Assembly (NCBI RefSeq): GCF_900176635.1
Contig: NZ_FXLN01000004.1
Location: forward strand, 1,012,231 to 1,076,230
Direction of reading: 5' to 3'
Source of the DNA: Clostridium merdae
GTDB taxonomy: Bacteria > Bacillota > Clostridia > Oscillospirales > Acutalibacteraceae
DNA length: 64,000 nt
The translations under genes and the position numbers were made by a program. Shown piece by piece: positions 34,150 to 43,691 of the stretch. Positions within the stretch are counted from its first letter, which is position 1. Each line of letters starts with the position of its first letter. The notes beneath the pieces are model-generated. The model was not told the DNA's origin, searched no databases, and was given only the letters and a program-made list of their open reading frames with translations.

Positions 34150-35268
34150 TTACAGAGTTAATACTTTATAAGAAACGCAGTTGCGTTCAATCAATTCCCA
34201 ATCCAATTCGGCGCCAATGCCCGGTGTTTTGGGAACGGTAATGATGCCGTGTTCATCAATGGGGAGAGTTCCCTTCATGGGGAACTGGAAGCTCTCTTCC
34301 GGAACAAAATACTCAAAGAAACGGCAATTGCGAATGGCGCAAGAAACGTGCAGGTTCACCATATCCATATAGGTCATGGTGGTGGTGTGCACCTCACAGC
34401 GCAAGCCGAAGCTGTCTGCCAAATGGGCGATTTTCAGTGTACCAGTAATGCCGCATTTCCAAGAAACATCCGCACGTACAATGTCTGCCGCACGCTGATT
34501 AATAGCCTGAGCAACGCCCCAATGAGCGCCGCGCGTTGTTTCGGTTGCAGCAATCGGAATATCTAACTTCTCACAAAGAGTTTTATATTTATAAAGCTCA
34601 AAATCACGGAAGGGCTCTTCAAACCACAGGTAATTGAGCCTCTCGAGCTGGCGGCCAACTACAATGGCTTCGTCGAGGCTGTACTCGCCTACGGGGTCAG
34701 ACATTAGACCCATCTCCGGCCCTAGAACTTCTCTGAGCTTCTCGTGAATTTCCATATCGAACTCATAGGGGCCCGGCGGGTGCACCTTGTAGAAGGGAAT
34801 ACCTTTATTCTTATAATAAAGTGCCTCATTTACATAGGTATCCACCGAATCGTAAAACAGGCTGCTTGCATAAACCGGCAGGCTTTCGCGGTAAGCGCCT
34901 ATGTATTGGTAAAGCGGGAGTCCCGCCGCTTTCGCGCAAATATCCCAAAGAGCTACGTCAACAGAGCCGGGAAGAAATACGGGAAAAAACGCCTCGTGAC
35001 GGTCTAAATTCCAAAAATCGTAGAAGATTTTCTCTCGATCGTACGGGGAGCGACCCATTACCATTGGTGCTACGGTTTCGCATAAATACGATTCCGTCAC
35101 CTGCCCAGAGCGTGCCGCCATCGCCGTTGCAATTCCCTCAATGCCGGTATCAGTCGTCAGTTTAATAACAACAACATCCCAGGGCATTTTTCCGCCGCCT
35201 CTTCTTTTTTCATCAAATAGGCATTGATCTCGTTTTACCCACCATGATTCAAATTTTACGATTTTCAT
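34150..35268 (-). CDS. Mandelate racemase/enolase-superfamily sugar-acid dehydratase
   Basis: 372 residues with the enolase-superfamily plan: a capping N-terminal domain, then a barrel with the metal ligands in LMSDPVG, WFEEPF and AATETTRG (Asp, Glu, Glu). The second-strand base motif reads YKVHP (Lys-x-His rather than the common Lys-x-Lys), and a late His appears in CEVHTTTMTYMD. These enzymes abstract the proton alpha to a carboxylate and eliminate water. Substrate unknown, probably a hexonate or uronate derivative. First gene downstream of the LacI-type operator. The SD GGCGGAG is well placed. Confidence 0.88.
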   Translation of the reverse strand: MKIVKFESWWVKRDQCLFDEKRRGGGKMPWDVVVIKLTTDTGIEGIATAMAARSGQVTESYLCETVAPMVMGRSPYDREKIFYDFWNLDRHEAFFPVFLPGSVDVALWDICAKAAGLPLYQYIGAYRESLPVYASSLFYDSVDTYVNEALYYKNKGIPFYKVHPPGPYEFDMEIHEKLREVLGPEMGLMSDPVGEYSLDEAIVVGRQLERLNYLWFEEPFRDFELYKYKTLCEKLDIPIAATETTRGAHWGVAQAINQRAADIVRADVSWKCGITGTLKIAHLADSFGLRCEVHTTTMTYMDMVNLHVSCAIRNCRFFEYFVPEESFQFPMKGTLPIDEHGIITVPKTPGIGAELDWELIERNCVSYKVLTL

Positions 35269-35297
35269 TTTGCTCCGCCTTTCTCATCGGGCAATAA

Positions 35298-35311
35298 GGA
35301 AAACGTTTTCC
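35298..35311. promoter_or_regulatory. LacI/CcpA-type operator palindrome
   Basis: GGAAAACGTTTTCC is a perfect 14-bp palindrome with a central CG, the hallmark of LacI-family operators. It lies 30 bases upstream of the catabolic operon and in the same 333-base divergent gap as the LacI-type gene. The regulator at 35602 or CcpA may bind here. Confidence 0.65.
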
Positions 35312-35601
35312 CTATCTCGCCACTATTCTAGCATTCTGCTTAATCGAAGTCAATTGTATTGTAATCTAATTTTAATAAAAGCTATTTTTCTATTAAAATT
35401 AGGGTTTACCAAAAGTTACTTAGAAAGGAACAATTCGTTGCATCCACCAAATTCCTTTCTTTCTGTCTTTATTTATGTTATATTTTGTATATAACTCCAA
35501 CGCTATTTGCTTAAAACCAGCGGTGAACCTGCCTATTAAGGCCTTTTACCGACTTTATTTATTTTAAGAGCTAGTTTGAAAGCTCTGCGGAAGGAATCGG
35601 T

Positions 35602-36672
35602 ATGAAAGATAAAAAAGCAACCTTAAAAGATATTGCTGCCGAAGCAGATGTATCTCTTTCCACGGTGCACAAAGCACTTTACAACAAAACTGGCATTAGT
35701 GAAAAGGTGCGGCAAGAAATTCTTGCGATTGCAGATGCCATGGGGTATAAGCCCAATTATGTAGCCTCTTCCCTCAAAAGAAAGCCATTAAAAATAGCCT
35801 TTGTATTACCGCTACCTACAAACGGTACAAACCGTTATTTTTACTGCGATATTTGGAAGGGTATGCGTGCTTTTCAGGCAGAGGTTGCTGAATTCAATAT
35901 TGAAATTCTCGATTTTGGCTTTTCAGGGCCTCTTACCAATCTGCCTAAAATGCTGGAGGAAGTGTACCTAAACCACAGCGACGAAATCTCCGGCCTTATT
36001 ACACTTGCAGTAGAGACCCCTGCATTTACTTATTTTATGGAGCAATTCAGCAGAAAAAACATACCCACTGTCTTCGTTGTATCGGATTTACCACAAGTAA
36101 AGCGACTTTGCTGTGTGCGTGCACAGGATTTAATGGCAGGTAGTATGGCAGCCGAACTGATTTCTGGTTTTACCGGGAATCAGGGCAAGGCTCTAGTCGT
36201 TTCGGGCGATATTGCTGTTTCAACTCACTACATGAATGTAAGTGGGTTTGAGCAGTATCTTTCCAGAGTGGAAAACAACATGGTAATTACGACAATCTAT
36301 AACCGCAGAGAGCCCGAATTTTTGTACCAAGATTTGCTTGAGCTACTAAAAAGAGATACGGAGATTCGTGCAATCTATTCCTGTACCGCCACCAATACGC
36401 CACCTGTATGCAAAGCCGTTTTAGATTCTGGCCGCAAGGATGAAATTACGGTGATAGGAAGCGACTTATTTTCAGAAAACCGAGAGATGCTGCTGCAAAA
36501 TGTAATGAACGCCATTCTTTACAAAAAGCCTTTTCAGTATGGGTATCTCGGTTGCAAAACCTTGTTTGATTTTCTGGTAAAGAACGAGACCCCTGTGAGC
36601 GACAGCCTTTTTATTGAGCCGATAATCATAATGAAAAGCAACCTGTCTTTTTATGAGGGCGAAATATCCTGA
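35602..36672 (+). CDS. LacI-family transcriptional regulator
   Basis: 356 residues with the N-terminal HTH (ATLKDIAAEADVSLSTVHKA, residues 6-25) and hinge helix (YVASSLKRKP), then a periplasmic-binding-protein-like effector domain (LKIAFVLPLPTNGTNRYFYCDIWKGM...). It is divergent from the enolase-type dehydratase gene, with a CG-centred palindrome between them, so it most likely represses the catabolic genes until a sugar or sugar-acid inducer binds. No extra HTH or kinase domain is attached. A terminator follows the stop. Confidence 0.93.
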   Translation: MKDKKATLKDIAAEADVSLSTVHKALYNKTGISEKVRQEILAIADAMGYKPNYVASSLKRKPLKIAFVLPLPTNGTNRYFYCDIWKGMRAFQAEVAEFNIEILDFGFSGPLTNLPKMLEEVYLNHSDEISGLITLAVETPAFTYFMEQFSRKNIPTVFVVSDLPQVKRLCCVRAQDLMAGSMAAELISGFTGNQGKALVVSGDIAVSTHYMNVSGFEQYLSRVENNMVITTIYNRREPEFLYQDLLELLKRDTEIRAIYSCTATNTPPVCKAVLDSGRKDEITVIGSDLFSENREMLLQNVMNAILYKKPFQYGYLGCKTLFDFLVKNETPVSDSLFIEPIIIMKSNLSFYEGEIS

Positions 36673-36699
36673 AATGAACGAAAGCCGCTCTGGCTATGA

Positions 36700-36745
36700 A
36701 TGAAAACGGTGACTGCAGATGTTTTCCTGCAATCACCGTTTTCTT
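36700..36745 (+). terminator. Terminator after the LacI-family gene
   Basis: Stem AAAACGGTGA.TGCAG/CTGCA.TCACCGTTTT with T-rich flank, about 30 bases after the stop. Confidence 0.75.
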
Positions 36746-36818
36746 ATTGCCTATCTTTCTTAAACGGTGATCCCCTGTTGATAAAACCTTTGTGTTTTTA
36801 GCTGTAACGTCATCCGCA

Positions 36819-37658
36819 TTACCCCTTAAGGGCGCCCTCCATAATTCCGCTGATAAAGTATTTCTGCATGCTCAAAAAGATAATTAGCAGCGGAATGAGA
36901 GATAAGATAATGGTTGCCGTTAAGGTACCGTACTGCCATGAGGCAGCTTCGTCCCTTAAGAATGTAATACCAACTGGCAGTGTCTGCGCTTTGGAGGTGG
37001 CCGTAAGCGTTCTACCATACGTAAACTCACCCCACACATTAATAAATGTAAAGATGATGACCGTAGCAATACCAGGCTTTACAACCGGGAGCATTATTTT
37101 AGAAAACACCTGCCAGTTGTTACAGCCGTCAATTGTAGCGGCTTCACCAAGGGTATTGGGAACATTGTTAAATTGACCACGCATAATAAATACAGACATG
37201 GGGAGGTTCGTTGCGATGTAAGGTAGAATGAGTCCCCATGAGGTATCGATTAAATCCATTTTCGATTCCATAATATAAATGGGAATTAAGTAAATAACAT
37301 AGGGTAATGTTAGAATAAACAGTACAAAACCCAAATAAAAATTTTTAAATTTGAAATTCATTTTAGAGAAAGCGTAGCCCATGGATGCACTGAATACTAC
37401 CGTTGCGAGCACGCTCCAAAGTGAAACCACTACCGAATTGCGAAAATACTTGAGGAAGTCTCCCATTTGAGTGATTACCTTAATGTAATGATCAAATGTT
37501 ACCTTTGTTGGGAGAATGGTTAGGGTAGCCGCATAAATCTCATCATTGGTTTTGAGTGATGTAAGAAATGTCCACAAGAACGGTATGATAAAGACAAACG
37601 CCGTTAAGAGTAAAATAACAAAAAGGATGAAATTGACGGCTAGATTTTTTTCTTTCAT
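36819..37658 (-). CDS. Carbohydrate ABC transporter permease (MalG type)
   Basis: 279 residues with six expected membrane helices, beginning with FILFVILLLTAFVFIIPFLWTFLTSLK. The cytoplasmic EAA loop GEAATIDGCNNWQVFSKIMLPVVKPG marks the ATPase contact. It pairs with the permease encoded immediately upstream (four-base overlap) and the binding protein at 38691. No ATPase gene is present, as is common for Firmicutes sugar importers that share one MsmX/UgpC-type ATPase. Confidence 0.93.
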   Translation of the reverse strand: MKEKNLAVNFILFVILLLTAFVFIIPFLWTFLTSLKTNDEIYAATLTILPTKVTFDHYIKVITQMGDFLKYFRNSVVVSLWSVLATVVFSASMGYAFSKMNFKFKNFYLGFVLFILTLPYVIYLIPIYIMESKMDLIDTSWGLILPYIATNLPMSVFIMRGQFNNVPNTLGEAATIDGCNNWQVFSKIMLPVVKPGIATVIIFTFINVWGEFTYGRTLTATSKAQTLPVGITFLRDEAASWQYGTLTATIILSLIPLLIIFLSMQKYFISGIMEGALKG

Positions 37659-38572
37659 ACCTTCACCTTCTTTATCTTTGCATCGTCCCCTCTGTTCAGG
37701 AACATGTTAATGAGCGAGAGCAGCAAAATAACCACACCCATGAAATAAGCAATGGAGGAGGCATACCCCATTTCAAAATATTTAAACGCGTTGATCCATG
37801 TGTACTGGTACAGCACTAAGGTAGATGTACCAGGGCCGCCCTGCGTCATAATAAAGGGCTGCTCAAATACCTTTACCGCCTGAATAATTGCCCAGATACC
37901 ACAGATTACGTAGCTTTCTTTTAAATTAGGAAGTGTAATATGTACGATGCGCTGGTACGCATTTGCTCCATCCACTCGAGCAGCCTCCATAATATCGTTC
38001 GAGATTGCCTGAAGCCCTGCCATAAACAAAATCACCAGCATACCAATGTTCTTCCAAAGGCTGACTACAATAATACTTACCATTGCCCAGTTACCTTCGC
38101 CCAACCAGTTTTGTGCCCAAGCATTCTGGTGCAAAACATCTGCCAAAAACCAGTTTAATAGGCCATACTGCTCGTTTAAAATCCACTGGAAGATAATACC
38201 GGTAAGTGAAAGCGGCACTACCACGGGCAAAAAAATACAGGTACGGAAGAACCCAGAGCCTTTTACGCCCTTATCGAGCATCATTGCCAAGATTAAAGAG
38301 ATAATCATAACGCCCGGTAAAAATGCTATGGTAAAAATAAACGTATTCCAAAGAGCCGCCATAAAGTATGTATCCGAAAACATTTTTATGAAGTTATTAA
38401 AGCCAATAAAAATGGGATTCGGGTCGAAGCTAAAATTGTACTGTGTGAAGCTAAGATAAAGAGAACGGAATAAAGGGTAACCCATGTACAATGCCACAAA
38501 AAGAAAACCTGGAAGCATAAATGCATAGCCTGGAACTTGTTTTTTGAGGCTGAGTGAAAGCTTTTTCTTCAT
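37655..38572 (-). CDS. Carbohydrate ABC transporter permease (MalF/UgpA type)
   Basis: 305 residues, six expected membrane helices, with the EAA loop MEAARVDGANAYQRIVHITLPNLK. An N-terminal helix begins at YAFMLPGFLFVALYMGYPL. The ATG at 38572 has GGCGGAGG seven bases upstream; one six bases earlier is too close to the SD and longer starts are not supported. Second gene of the transport operon, after a strong intercistronic hairpin. Confidence 0.93.
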   Translation of the reverse strand: MKKKLSLSLKKQVPGYAFMLPGFLFVALYMGYPLFRSLYLSFTQYNFSFDPNPIFIGFNNFIKMFSDTYFMAALWNTFIFTIAFLPGVMIISLILAMMLDKGVKGSGFFRTCIFLPVVVPLSLTGIIFQWILNEQYGLLNWFLADVLHQNAWAQNWLGEGNWAMVSIIVVSLWKNIGMLVILFMAGLQAISNDIMEAARVDGANAYQRIVHITLPNLKESYVICGIWAIIQAVKVFEQPFIMTQGGPGTSTLVLYQYTWINAFKYFEMGYASSIAYFMGVVILLLSLINMFLNRGDDAKIKKVKV

Positions 38573-38634
38573 TTTCATACCTCCGCCGATTTCATGTAAA
38601 GCGTAAGCAAAATCAGCCATACCCGATTCGGTTA

Positions 38635-38667
38635 TTTGTACAGGGGAACAATGTTCCCCTGTACAAA
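38635..38667 (-). promoter_or_regulatory. Intercistronic hairpin between binding-protein and permease genes
   Basis: Sixteen perfectly paired bases on each side of a single central base (TTTGTACAGGGGAACA and its complement). Such stem-loops after binding-protein genes typically stabilise the 5' message or attenuate the downstream permease genes, giving excess binding protein. Confidence 0.65.
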
Positions 38668-38690
38668 CTCCCAGAACGGAATTGCGTATG

Positions 38691-40031
38691 TTACTTATTG
38701 AGTCCGGTTGTTAAATCTAACGTACCAATTAGTTTCTTCAGGTTATTCTGTGTATCTTCTACACTCTGGTCACCCTTAATGCACTTTTGCAGTTCAACCT
38801 GCACACTGGTGTCGAGCTTCGAGAAATCTTTGTACAAGGGAGTGGTAACGGCAGATTTGGTTGCCTCTACAACCGTCGGCCAATCTGCATTTTCAAGACC
38901 CTGGTAGTGTGCAAGCAACGGAGACATTTTGCCGTAGGTGTTCAGCGCCTTTACGTGGAATTCGGTCTTAAGCAGTTCTTCCTGAATAAAGAGCTTTGCC
39001 AGCTCGATTTTCGGGGAAGCCTTTGGAATCACTGCACCATGAATGTAAACCAATGAGCCGTGTGTATCGGTTCCAGGAACCGGGATAACCGTTGTGTTGT
39101 CTTTGCCTACATTCTGCTGGCACTCAATCCAACGGGAAGCGGCGGTCATGAGCATGGCTACCTTACCGGCTTTAAAATTGGTGCGGCCGGCATCCATGTC
39201 GGCAAAGGTATCAATTGGGGTAAAGCCGTCTTTTACCAGCTTGTTCCAGCTCGTAAGCAGGCTCTTCGACTCTGGGCTAGTAAAGTCGATGGTTTTGCCA
39301 TCGGACTCATAAAAATTGCCTTTAATCCCCTGCAGTGCAGAGAGGTACGAGTAGGTCATAAAGTTGGTGCCCCAGTCAATAGAGAGACCGGTCTGCACGG
39401 TTTTGCCATCCTTTGTAATCGTTGCTTTTTTCGCATAATCGTATAGTTCATCCCATGTTTTGGGGGCTTCTACCTTACCATTTGCATCGGTAAGGCCAGC
39501 CTTCTTCATTAAGTCTTTGTTGGCAACAATAAACATGACTTCACCGGTAACGGGAATCATGTACTGCTTGCCTTCTACGTTACCTAGCTCAAGGAACGCC
39601 GGGAAGAACTTATCCTTTGCGTTGTCACCGGTAAAGAAGTCATCGCCGAACTCAACAATGTAATCCTTTGCGGCGTACTGTACGGCGTGCTCACGGCTGC
39701 CGCCGATTGCAATGTCGCAGTTCGTTTTTCCCTGAGACCATTGCAGCATGTTGGTGGTAACGTCTGCATTGTCGACCTTGTTGTAAACTACGGTTACACC
39801 GGGGTGCTTCTTTTCAAAGTCAGCCTTAATCCCCTCAAAATCGTATTTACCCATCATCCACGCCTGTGTTGTAACACGCAGCTCGCCCTTGAGTGCATCG
39901 CCATCCGCTCCAGAGGCGGCGCCTCCCGGTGCAGCAGAGCTACCTGCCGTAGAACCTCCACATGCCGTTGCTGAAATAAGCATTGCGGATGCCAATGTGA
40001 GTGCTAAGCCTTTTTTCAACCCTTTTTTCAT
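38691..40031 (-). CDS. Carbohydrate ABC transporter substrate-binding lipoprotein
   Basis: 446 residues. Signal peptide with lipobox SATAC (acylated Cys near residue 24), a Gly/Ala/Ser-rich linker, then a family 1 solute-binding fold (GELRVTTQAWMMGKYDFEGIKADFEKKHPGV read in two parts). It delivers a sugar or oligosaccharide to the permeases encoded downstream. The ATG at 40031 has AAGGAG eight bases upstream; the TTG two codons earlier is less likely. The 40038-40478 gap upstream is AT-rich, contains no gene that I can support and no obvious copy of the CG-centred operator, so co-regulation with the dehydratase operon is unproven. Confidence 0.94.
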   Translation of the reverse strand: MKKGLKKGLALTLASAMLISATACGGSTAGSSAAPGGAASGADGDALKGELRVTTQAWMMGKYDFEGIKADFEKKHPGVTVVYNKVDNADVTTNMLQWSQGKTNCDIAIGGSREHAVQYAAKDYIVEFGDDFFTGDNAKDKFFPAFLELGNVEGKQYMIPVTGEVMFIVANKDLMKKAGLTDANGKVEAPKTWDELYDYAKKATITKDGKTVQTGLSIDWGTNFMTYSYLSALQGIKGNFYESDGKTIDFTSPESKSLLTSWNKLVKDGFTPIDTFADMDAGRTNFKAGKVAMLMTAASRWIECQQNVGKDNTTVIPVPGTDTHGSLVYIHGAVIPKASPKIELAKLFIQEELLKTEFHVKALNTYGKMSPLLAHYQGLENADWPTVVEATKSAVTTPLYKDFSKLDTSVQVELQKCIKGDQSVEDTQNNLKKLIGTLDLTTGLNK

Positions 40032-40478
40032 AAACAAATCTCCTTCCTCAAAAAAAACATATCATTAACTCACCGGTCTTCCCCAAAAACCAAACCACTA
40101 TCAAATCATTAGTTCTTCAAATTTTCTCAAAACTTTTTAGTGATTTTTTTTTAAAACCTGTAAGCTAGTGCTGAGTTACGGTGGTTTGCGCCCTCTGAAT
40201 TTATGTAAGCAGCATTCAAAATTAAGGTGCAAAGGCATGAATAAACCTTTGCTTTTTGTCGCATTATACGATTTTTTGTATCTGCGGTTTCTTCTATTTC
40301 CATTATATAAGAACGGCGTTGAAATAAAATAAACTATTTTTGACTGTTTTGTTTGTTATTTTTGAATATTAACCACAAATTCTTTTGTGAAATTTTTGTT
40401 GCATTTAGCATTTGGCTTGATAATCTTCGCTGTATTCTTGAAATAGCCACCTTTGTTTTCGGAAACAACTATTCTAAA

Positions 40479-40532
40479 AAACAAAAAGAAGCCAGAATGA
40501 AAATGAATTCATTCTGGCTTCTTTTTGTTTGA
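40479..40532 (-). terminator. Terminator after the diguanylate cyclase gene
   Basis: Perfect 21-bp stem (AACAAAAAGAAGCCAGAATG and its complement) with an eight-base loop and T run on the minus strand. Confidence 0.9.
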
Positions 40533-40547
40533 TTCTTGTATAAGCAA

Positions 40548-41699
40548 TTATAGTGATAACGACGAGATTCCCTCATGCCAAACCAAAGTATGGTTCTTGC
40601 CACTTCTTTTCGCGGAATATAGTGCTTCATCCGCCGCAGCAAAAAACTCGCGTTGAGCACCAAACCTCTGCGCATTATAACGAGCGATACCTACACTAAC
40701 CGTTGCATTCGTAATATTTCCTATTTTTGAAGCATCCTCTTCAAAACACAAGCGAATGGATTCCGCAAGTGCAACGTCGTCCTCCGGTACTCGGTTTGTA
40801 ATAATGGTAAATTCTTCACCACCATATCGATAAGCAACTTCATTTTCACCTAGGTTGTCTTTTATACATTTTACAAGCGTTAAAATAATCTCATCACCCG
40901 CGTCGTGGCCGTTTTGGTCGTTGACCTGCTTAAAATCATCAATGTCCATAATAATTAAAGAAAACGGCTTAGGGCTATGGTGGTACTCTTGAATACGGGC
41001 ACTTAACGTATCATAAAAAGTAGCATGGTTGTACAAGCCGGTGAGAGAATCCAGCTTTGTACGCTCGTGCGCACAAATAATGCTGTACACCAGGCTATTC
41101 TGTCTACGCAAGCTCATTTTGGAGGTTAAATAGCATGCGAATATAAGAAAAAGAGAGGTAATAACATAGGTAACGTCCGGCTTGTAATTACTCTCACAAA
41201 ACGGCTCTGCATAATACAAGATTGCAATATAAATAGAAAATAAGCATGTATTCAAACAGAAAACACCCAGCAATAATTTATCATCTATATAAATAAGTGA
41301 TAATAGAATCGGAAAGCTAAAAATAACGTAGACAACCGGTACATTACTATGTGCAATCGCCACATTTAAACAAAGTAGGGATAAATTAAATAGAAATAAA
41401 TAAGCCTGTAAACTATACTTTCCTTTGGCCAATAGCCCTCGAGAAATGATATGGGTTACCAGTAAAACAATTGCATTCACTGTACTTGGAATAACTACGT
41501 ACATTACTAAATATTCTTCCGCGTTTTCTATACCGCCGATCCATTCCTTTAATAAAAAAACTGCCAACTCTACGGCGAATACCATTGCTACTAGCACCCA
41601 AGTTAACCCCAGCAGGTGGTTGCCCCAAACCTGGTATTCCAATTCTTCTTCAAACCGTAGTTTTACTATATTGGGAGGAGATTTACGAAACTTCACCAA
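40548..41699 (-). CDS. Membrane-bound diguanylate cyclase (GGDEF domain)
   Basis: 383 residues: about six membrane helices in the first 200 residues (GLTWVLVAMVFAVELAVFLL and following) and a C-terminal GGDEF domain. The active-site motif appears as YGGEEF near residue 292, and the metal and substrate residues are in IIMDIDDFKQVNDQNGHDAGDE. The RxxD inhibitory site is not evident at its usual place, so product feedback may be weak. It makes cyclic di-GMP, opposing the HD-GYP enzyme at 8016. Single gene. Confidence 0.92.
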   Translation of the reverse strand: MVKFRKSPPNIVKLRFEEELEYQVWGNHLLGLTWVLVAMVFAVELAVFLLKEWIGGIENAEEYLVMYVVIPSTVNAIVLLVTHIISRGLLAKGKYSLQAYLFLFNLSLLCLNVAIAHSNVPVVYVIFSFPILLSLIYIDDKLLLGVFCLNTCLFSIYIAILYYAEPFCESNYKPDVTYVITSLFLIFACYLTSKMSLRRQNSLVYSIICAHERTKLDSLTGLYNHATFYDTLSARIQEYHHSPKPFSLIIMDIDDFKQVNDQNGHDAGDEIILTLVKCIKDNLGENEVAYRYGGEEFTIITNRVPEDDVALAESIRLCFEEDASKIGNITNATVSVGIARYNAQRFGAQREFFAAADEALYSAKRSGKNHTLVWHEGISSLSL

Positions 41700-41898
41700 T
41701 ACGCACCCTTTTATCCTTTTAAACTATTTTAAGTCAGAGAACAGTTTTCTCTGCACATGCGATCATCTGCCTAATAAAAAAATTTATTCTTATTTTAGGA
41801 TAGCATCGATATTTGAATAAATCAATCTTTTTCACTATTGGAATGGTTAGATACAGTATTTACCAAATCTACTAATTACAAGAAAAGAGGACCGTTCG

Positions 41899-42879
41899 CT
41901 ATTGCGGCGGATCCTCTTCTTTCAGTGTAAGAGCGGCAGCAGCATCGTTTACCGAAGCAATGCAGTCCTTTGGCTCTTTATCATCCCGCAGTGCTTTGTA
42001 AATGGGATGCCTCAAGCCACCCTTTCCTGTAATCTCCATATATTTTACCGTACACACAAGGTCAGGGTGAATCCAAATTGCATTTTCATTTCCCCTTGGC
42101 GGCACAAAGGGAGGCATTACACGCTTTGCTTTTTCCACTTGCTTAAATTCCGCCTGTGAAACTCCCATTGTAACATGCCCTTTATACAGCATCTTACTAC
42201 CTTGGTATTGCCCAAGAATTAAGCTGACTACATTGTTTTCTTTTTCAATGTAACCCAATATTACGAAGTCATCATCCTTCAAATTTTTAAACTTTATCCA
42301 GTCTTTTGAGCGTTTACCCATGGTGTAAAGGCTATCTTTTCTTTTGGCAACAACACCCTCCAGCTCTTGGCTCGCTGCGGCTTGGTATAAATCAATTCCT
42401 TTTTCTTCAATATATCGAGATATAGATAGCAAATGGTTCTCTTTTACCACTTGGGCTAGAATCTTTTTTCGTTCCATTAAAGGGAGATTCGTCACTTGTT
42501 TTTCTTGGTAATACAGCAAATCAAAGGCGGTAAAGCTAGCGGGATATTTTTCGGCCAACAGTTTGATTTTGAATGGATTTGAAAGAATTGCACGACGCTG
42601 CACCTCAGAGAAATCTGGTTTGCCATCTACAAGTACCGTTATTTCTCCATCCAGAATACATCTGCCCTTTACGTTTTTATGAAGGTCACTAAACTCTGGA
42701 AAACGTGGATTTAATATAAAATCGCGCTTGTTTTGCAAATAGACTCCGCTGTCATCCAAATACGCAAGGCAGCGCTCACCATCCAGCTTTAGTTCATAAA
42801 TATAATCAGCGCTGTCAAATGGCTCCTGCATTTCAGCAATGAGCATAGGCTTCGCATTTTTTTCTTCGAAGATATCCAT
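41899..42879 (-). CDS. ligD: ATP-dependent DNA ligase of bacterial NHEJ (LigD ligase domain)
   Basis: 326 residues comprising only the ligase module: the nucleotidyltransferase lysine in ELKLDGER (Lys31), motif III region FTAFDLLYY, motif IV EGVVAKRKDSLY, motif V DWIKFKNLK, and a C-terminal OB domain. The polymerase and phosphoesterase domains of large LigD proteins are missing, so end processing would need other enzymes. Ku is encoded immediately upstream with a one-base overlap (TAATG). Together they join double-strand breaks, which in spore formers matters for outgrowing spores. Confidence 0.92.
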   Translation of the reverse strand: MDIFEEKNAKPMLIAEMQEPFDSADYIYELKLDGERCLAYLDDSGVYLQNKRDFILNPRFPEFSDLHKNVKGRCILDGEITVLVDGKPDFSEVQRRAILSNPFKIKLLAEKYPASFTAFDLLYYQEKQVTNLPLMERKKILAQVVKENHLLSISRYIEEKGIDLYQAAASQELEGVVAKRKDSLYTMGKRSKDWIKFKNLKDDDFVILGYIEKENNVVSLILGQYQGSKMLYKGHVTMGVSQAEFKQVEKAKRVMPPFVPPRGNENAIWIHPDLVCTVKYMEITGKGGLRHPIYKALRDDKEPKDCIASVNDAAAALTLKEEDPPQ

Positions 42880-43691
42880 TACGCACCCTTGGTCTTACGG
42901 CCAGATTTTTTCTTAGGCGCTTTCTCCTCCCCAGCCTTATTTTTTTCAAGGCTGGCCTGCAAGGCATCCATTAGGCTAATTACATTATTGGTTGCTGCTT
43001 CTTTCGGTGCAACGATTTCTTTGCCATTGATTTTGCTTTCAATCAGCTCTTTTAATTTGGATTGATATTCATTGTGGTATGCAGCCGGGTCAAATGGAGT
43101 ATCCATACTTTCTATAAGCGCCTTTGCCATTTTTAGTTCTTGCTCCGTTACCTCCGGCTTTGTATAGGATTTGGGAAGCTCCTTGATTTCATCAGCATAG
43201 TACATGGTTGCAATAATCATACCATCCTCACGGGGGATAATGCACATAAGCGTGTCGCTTGCACCCCACACGACCTTACCAACCGCTATTTTCTGCTCTT
43301 GCATAAGTGCATTTCGTAAAAGCTCAAAGGCTTTCTCCCCGCCGGCCTCCGGTATTACTTGGTAGGTCTTCTCATAGTACACGGGGGAAATTTGATTTAA
43401 ATTTGCAAAGTGAAGAATTTGAATGGATTTTTCCTTCTCCGTTTTTATCTTCTCTACCTCTTCATCCGTAACAATTACATATTTTTCTTTATCGTACTCA
43501 AAGCCTTTTACTATATCATCTGCGGTAATTTCCTGCCCACAGTGGGAGCATGTCTTTTTATATTTGATGCGTGAATGATCAGCCTTATGAAGTTGATTAA
43601 AGTGTATATCATTGTCTTGCGTTGCAGTGTATAAAGCAACGGGAATCGCTACTAGCCCAAAGGATATCATTGTTCGCCTTGCAACAGCCAT
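42879..43691 (-). CDS. ku: Ku protein of bacterial non-homologous end joining
   Basis: 270 residues with the bacterial Ku core: ARRTMISFGLVAIPVALYTAT at the N-terminus, HFNQLHKADHSRIKYKKTCSHCGQEI, and FEYDKEKYVIVTDEEVE. The C-terminal tail is Lys-rich (KAPKKKSGRKTKGA), a DNA-binding extension found in many bacterial Ku proteins. It forms a ring dimer on DNA ends and recruits LigD, its operon partner. SD AAAGGAGG. The gap 43692-43906 upstream carries the divergent promoters. Confidence 0.95.
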   Translation of the reverse strand: MAVARRTMISFGLVAIPVALYTATQDNDIHFNQLHKADHSRIKYKKTCSHCGQEITADDIVKGFEYDKEKYVIVTDEEVEKIKTEKEKSIQILHFANLNQISPVYYEKTYQVIPEAGGEKAFELLRNALMQEQKIAVGKVVWGASDTLMCIIPREDGMIIATMYYADEIKELPKSYTKPEVTEQELKMAKALIESMDTPFDPAAYHNEYQSKLKELIESKINGKEIVAPKEAATNNVISLMDALQASLEKNKAGEEKAPKKKSGRKTKGA

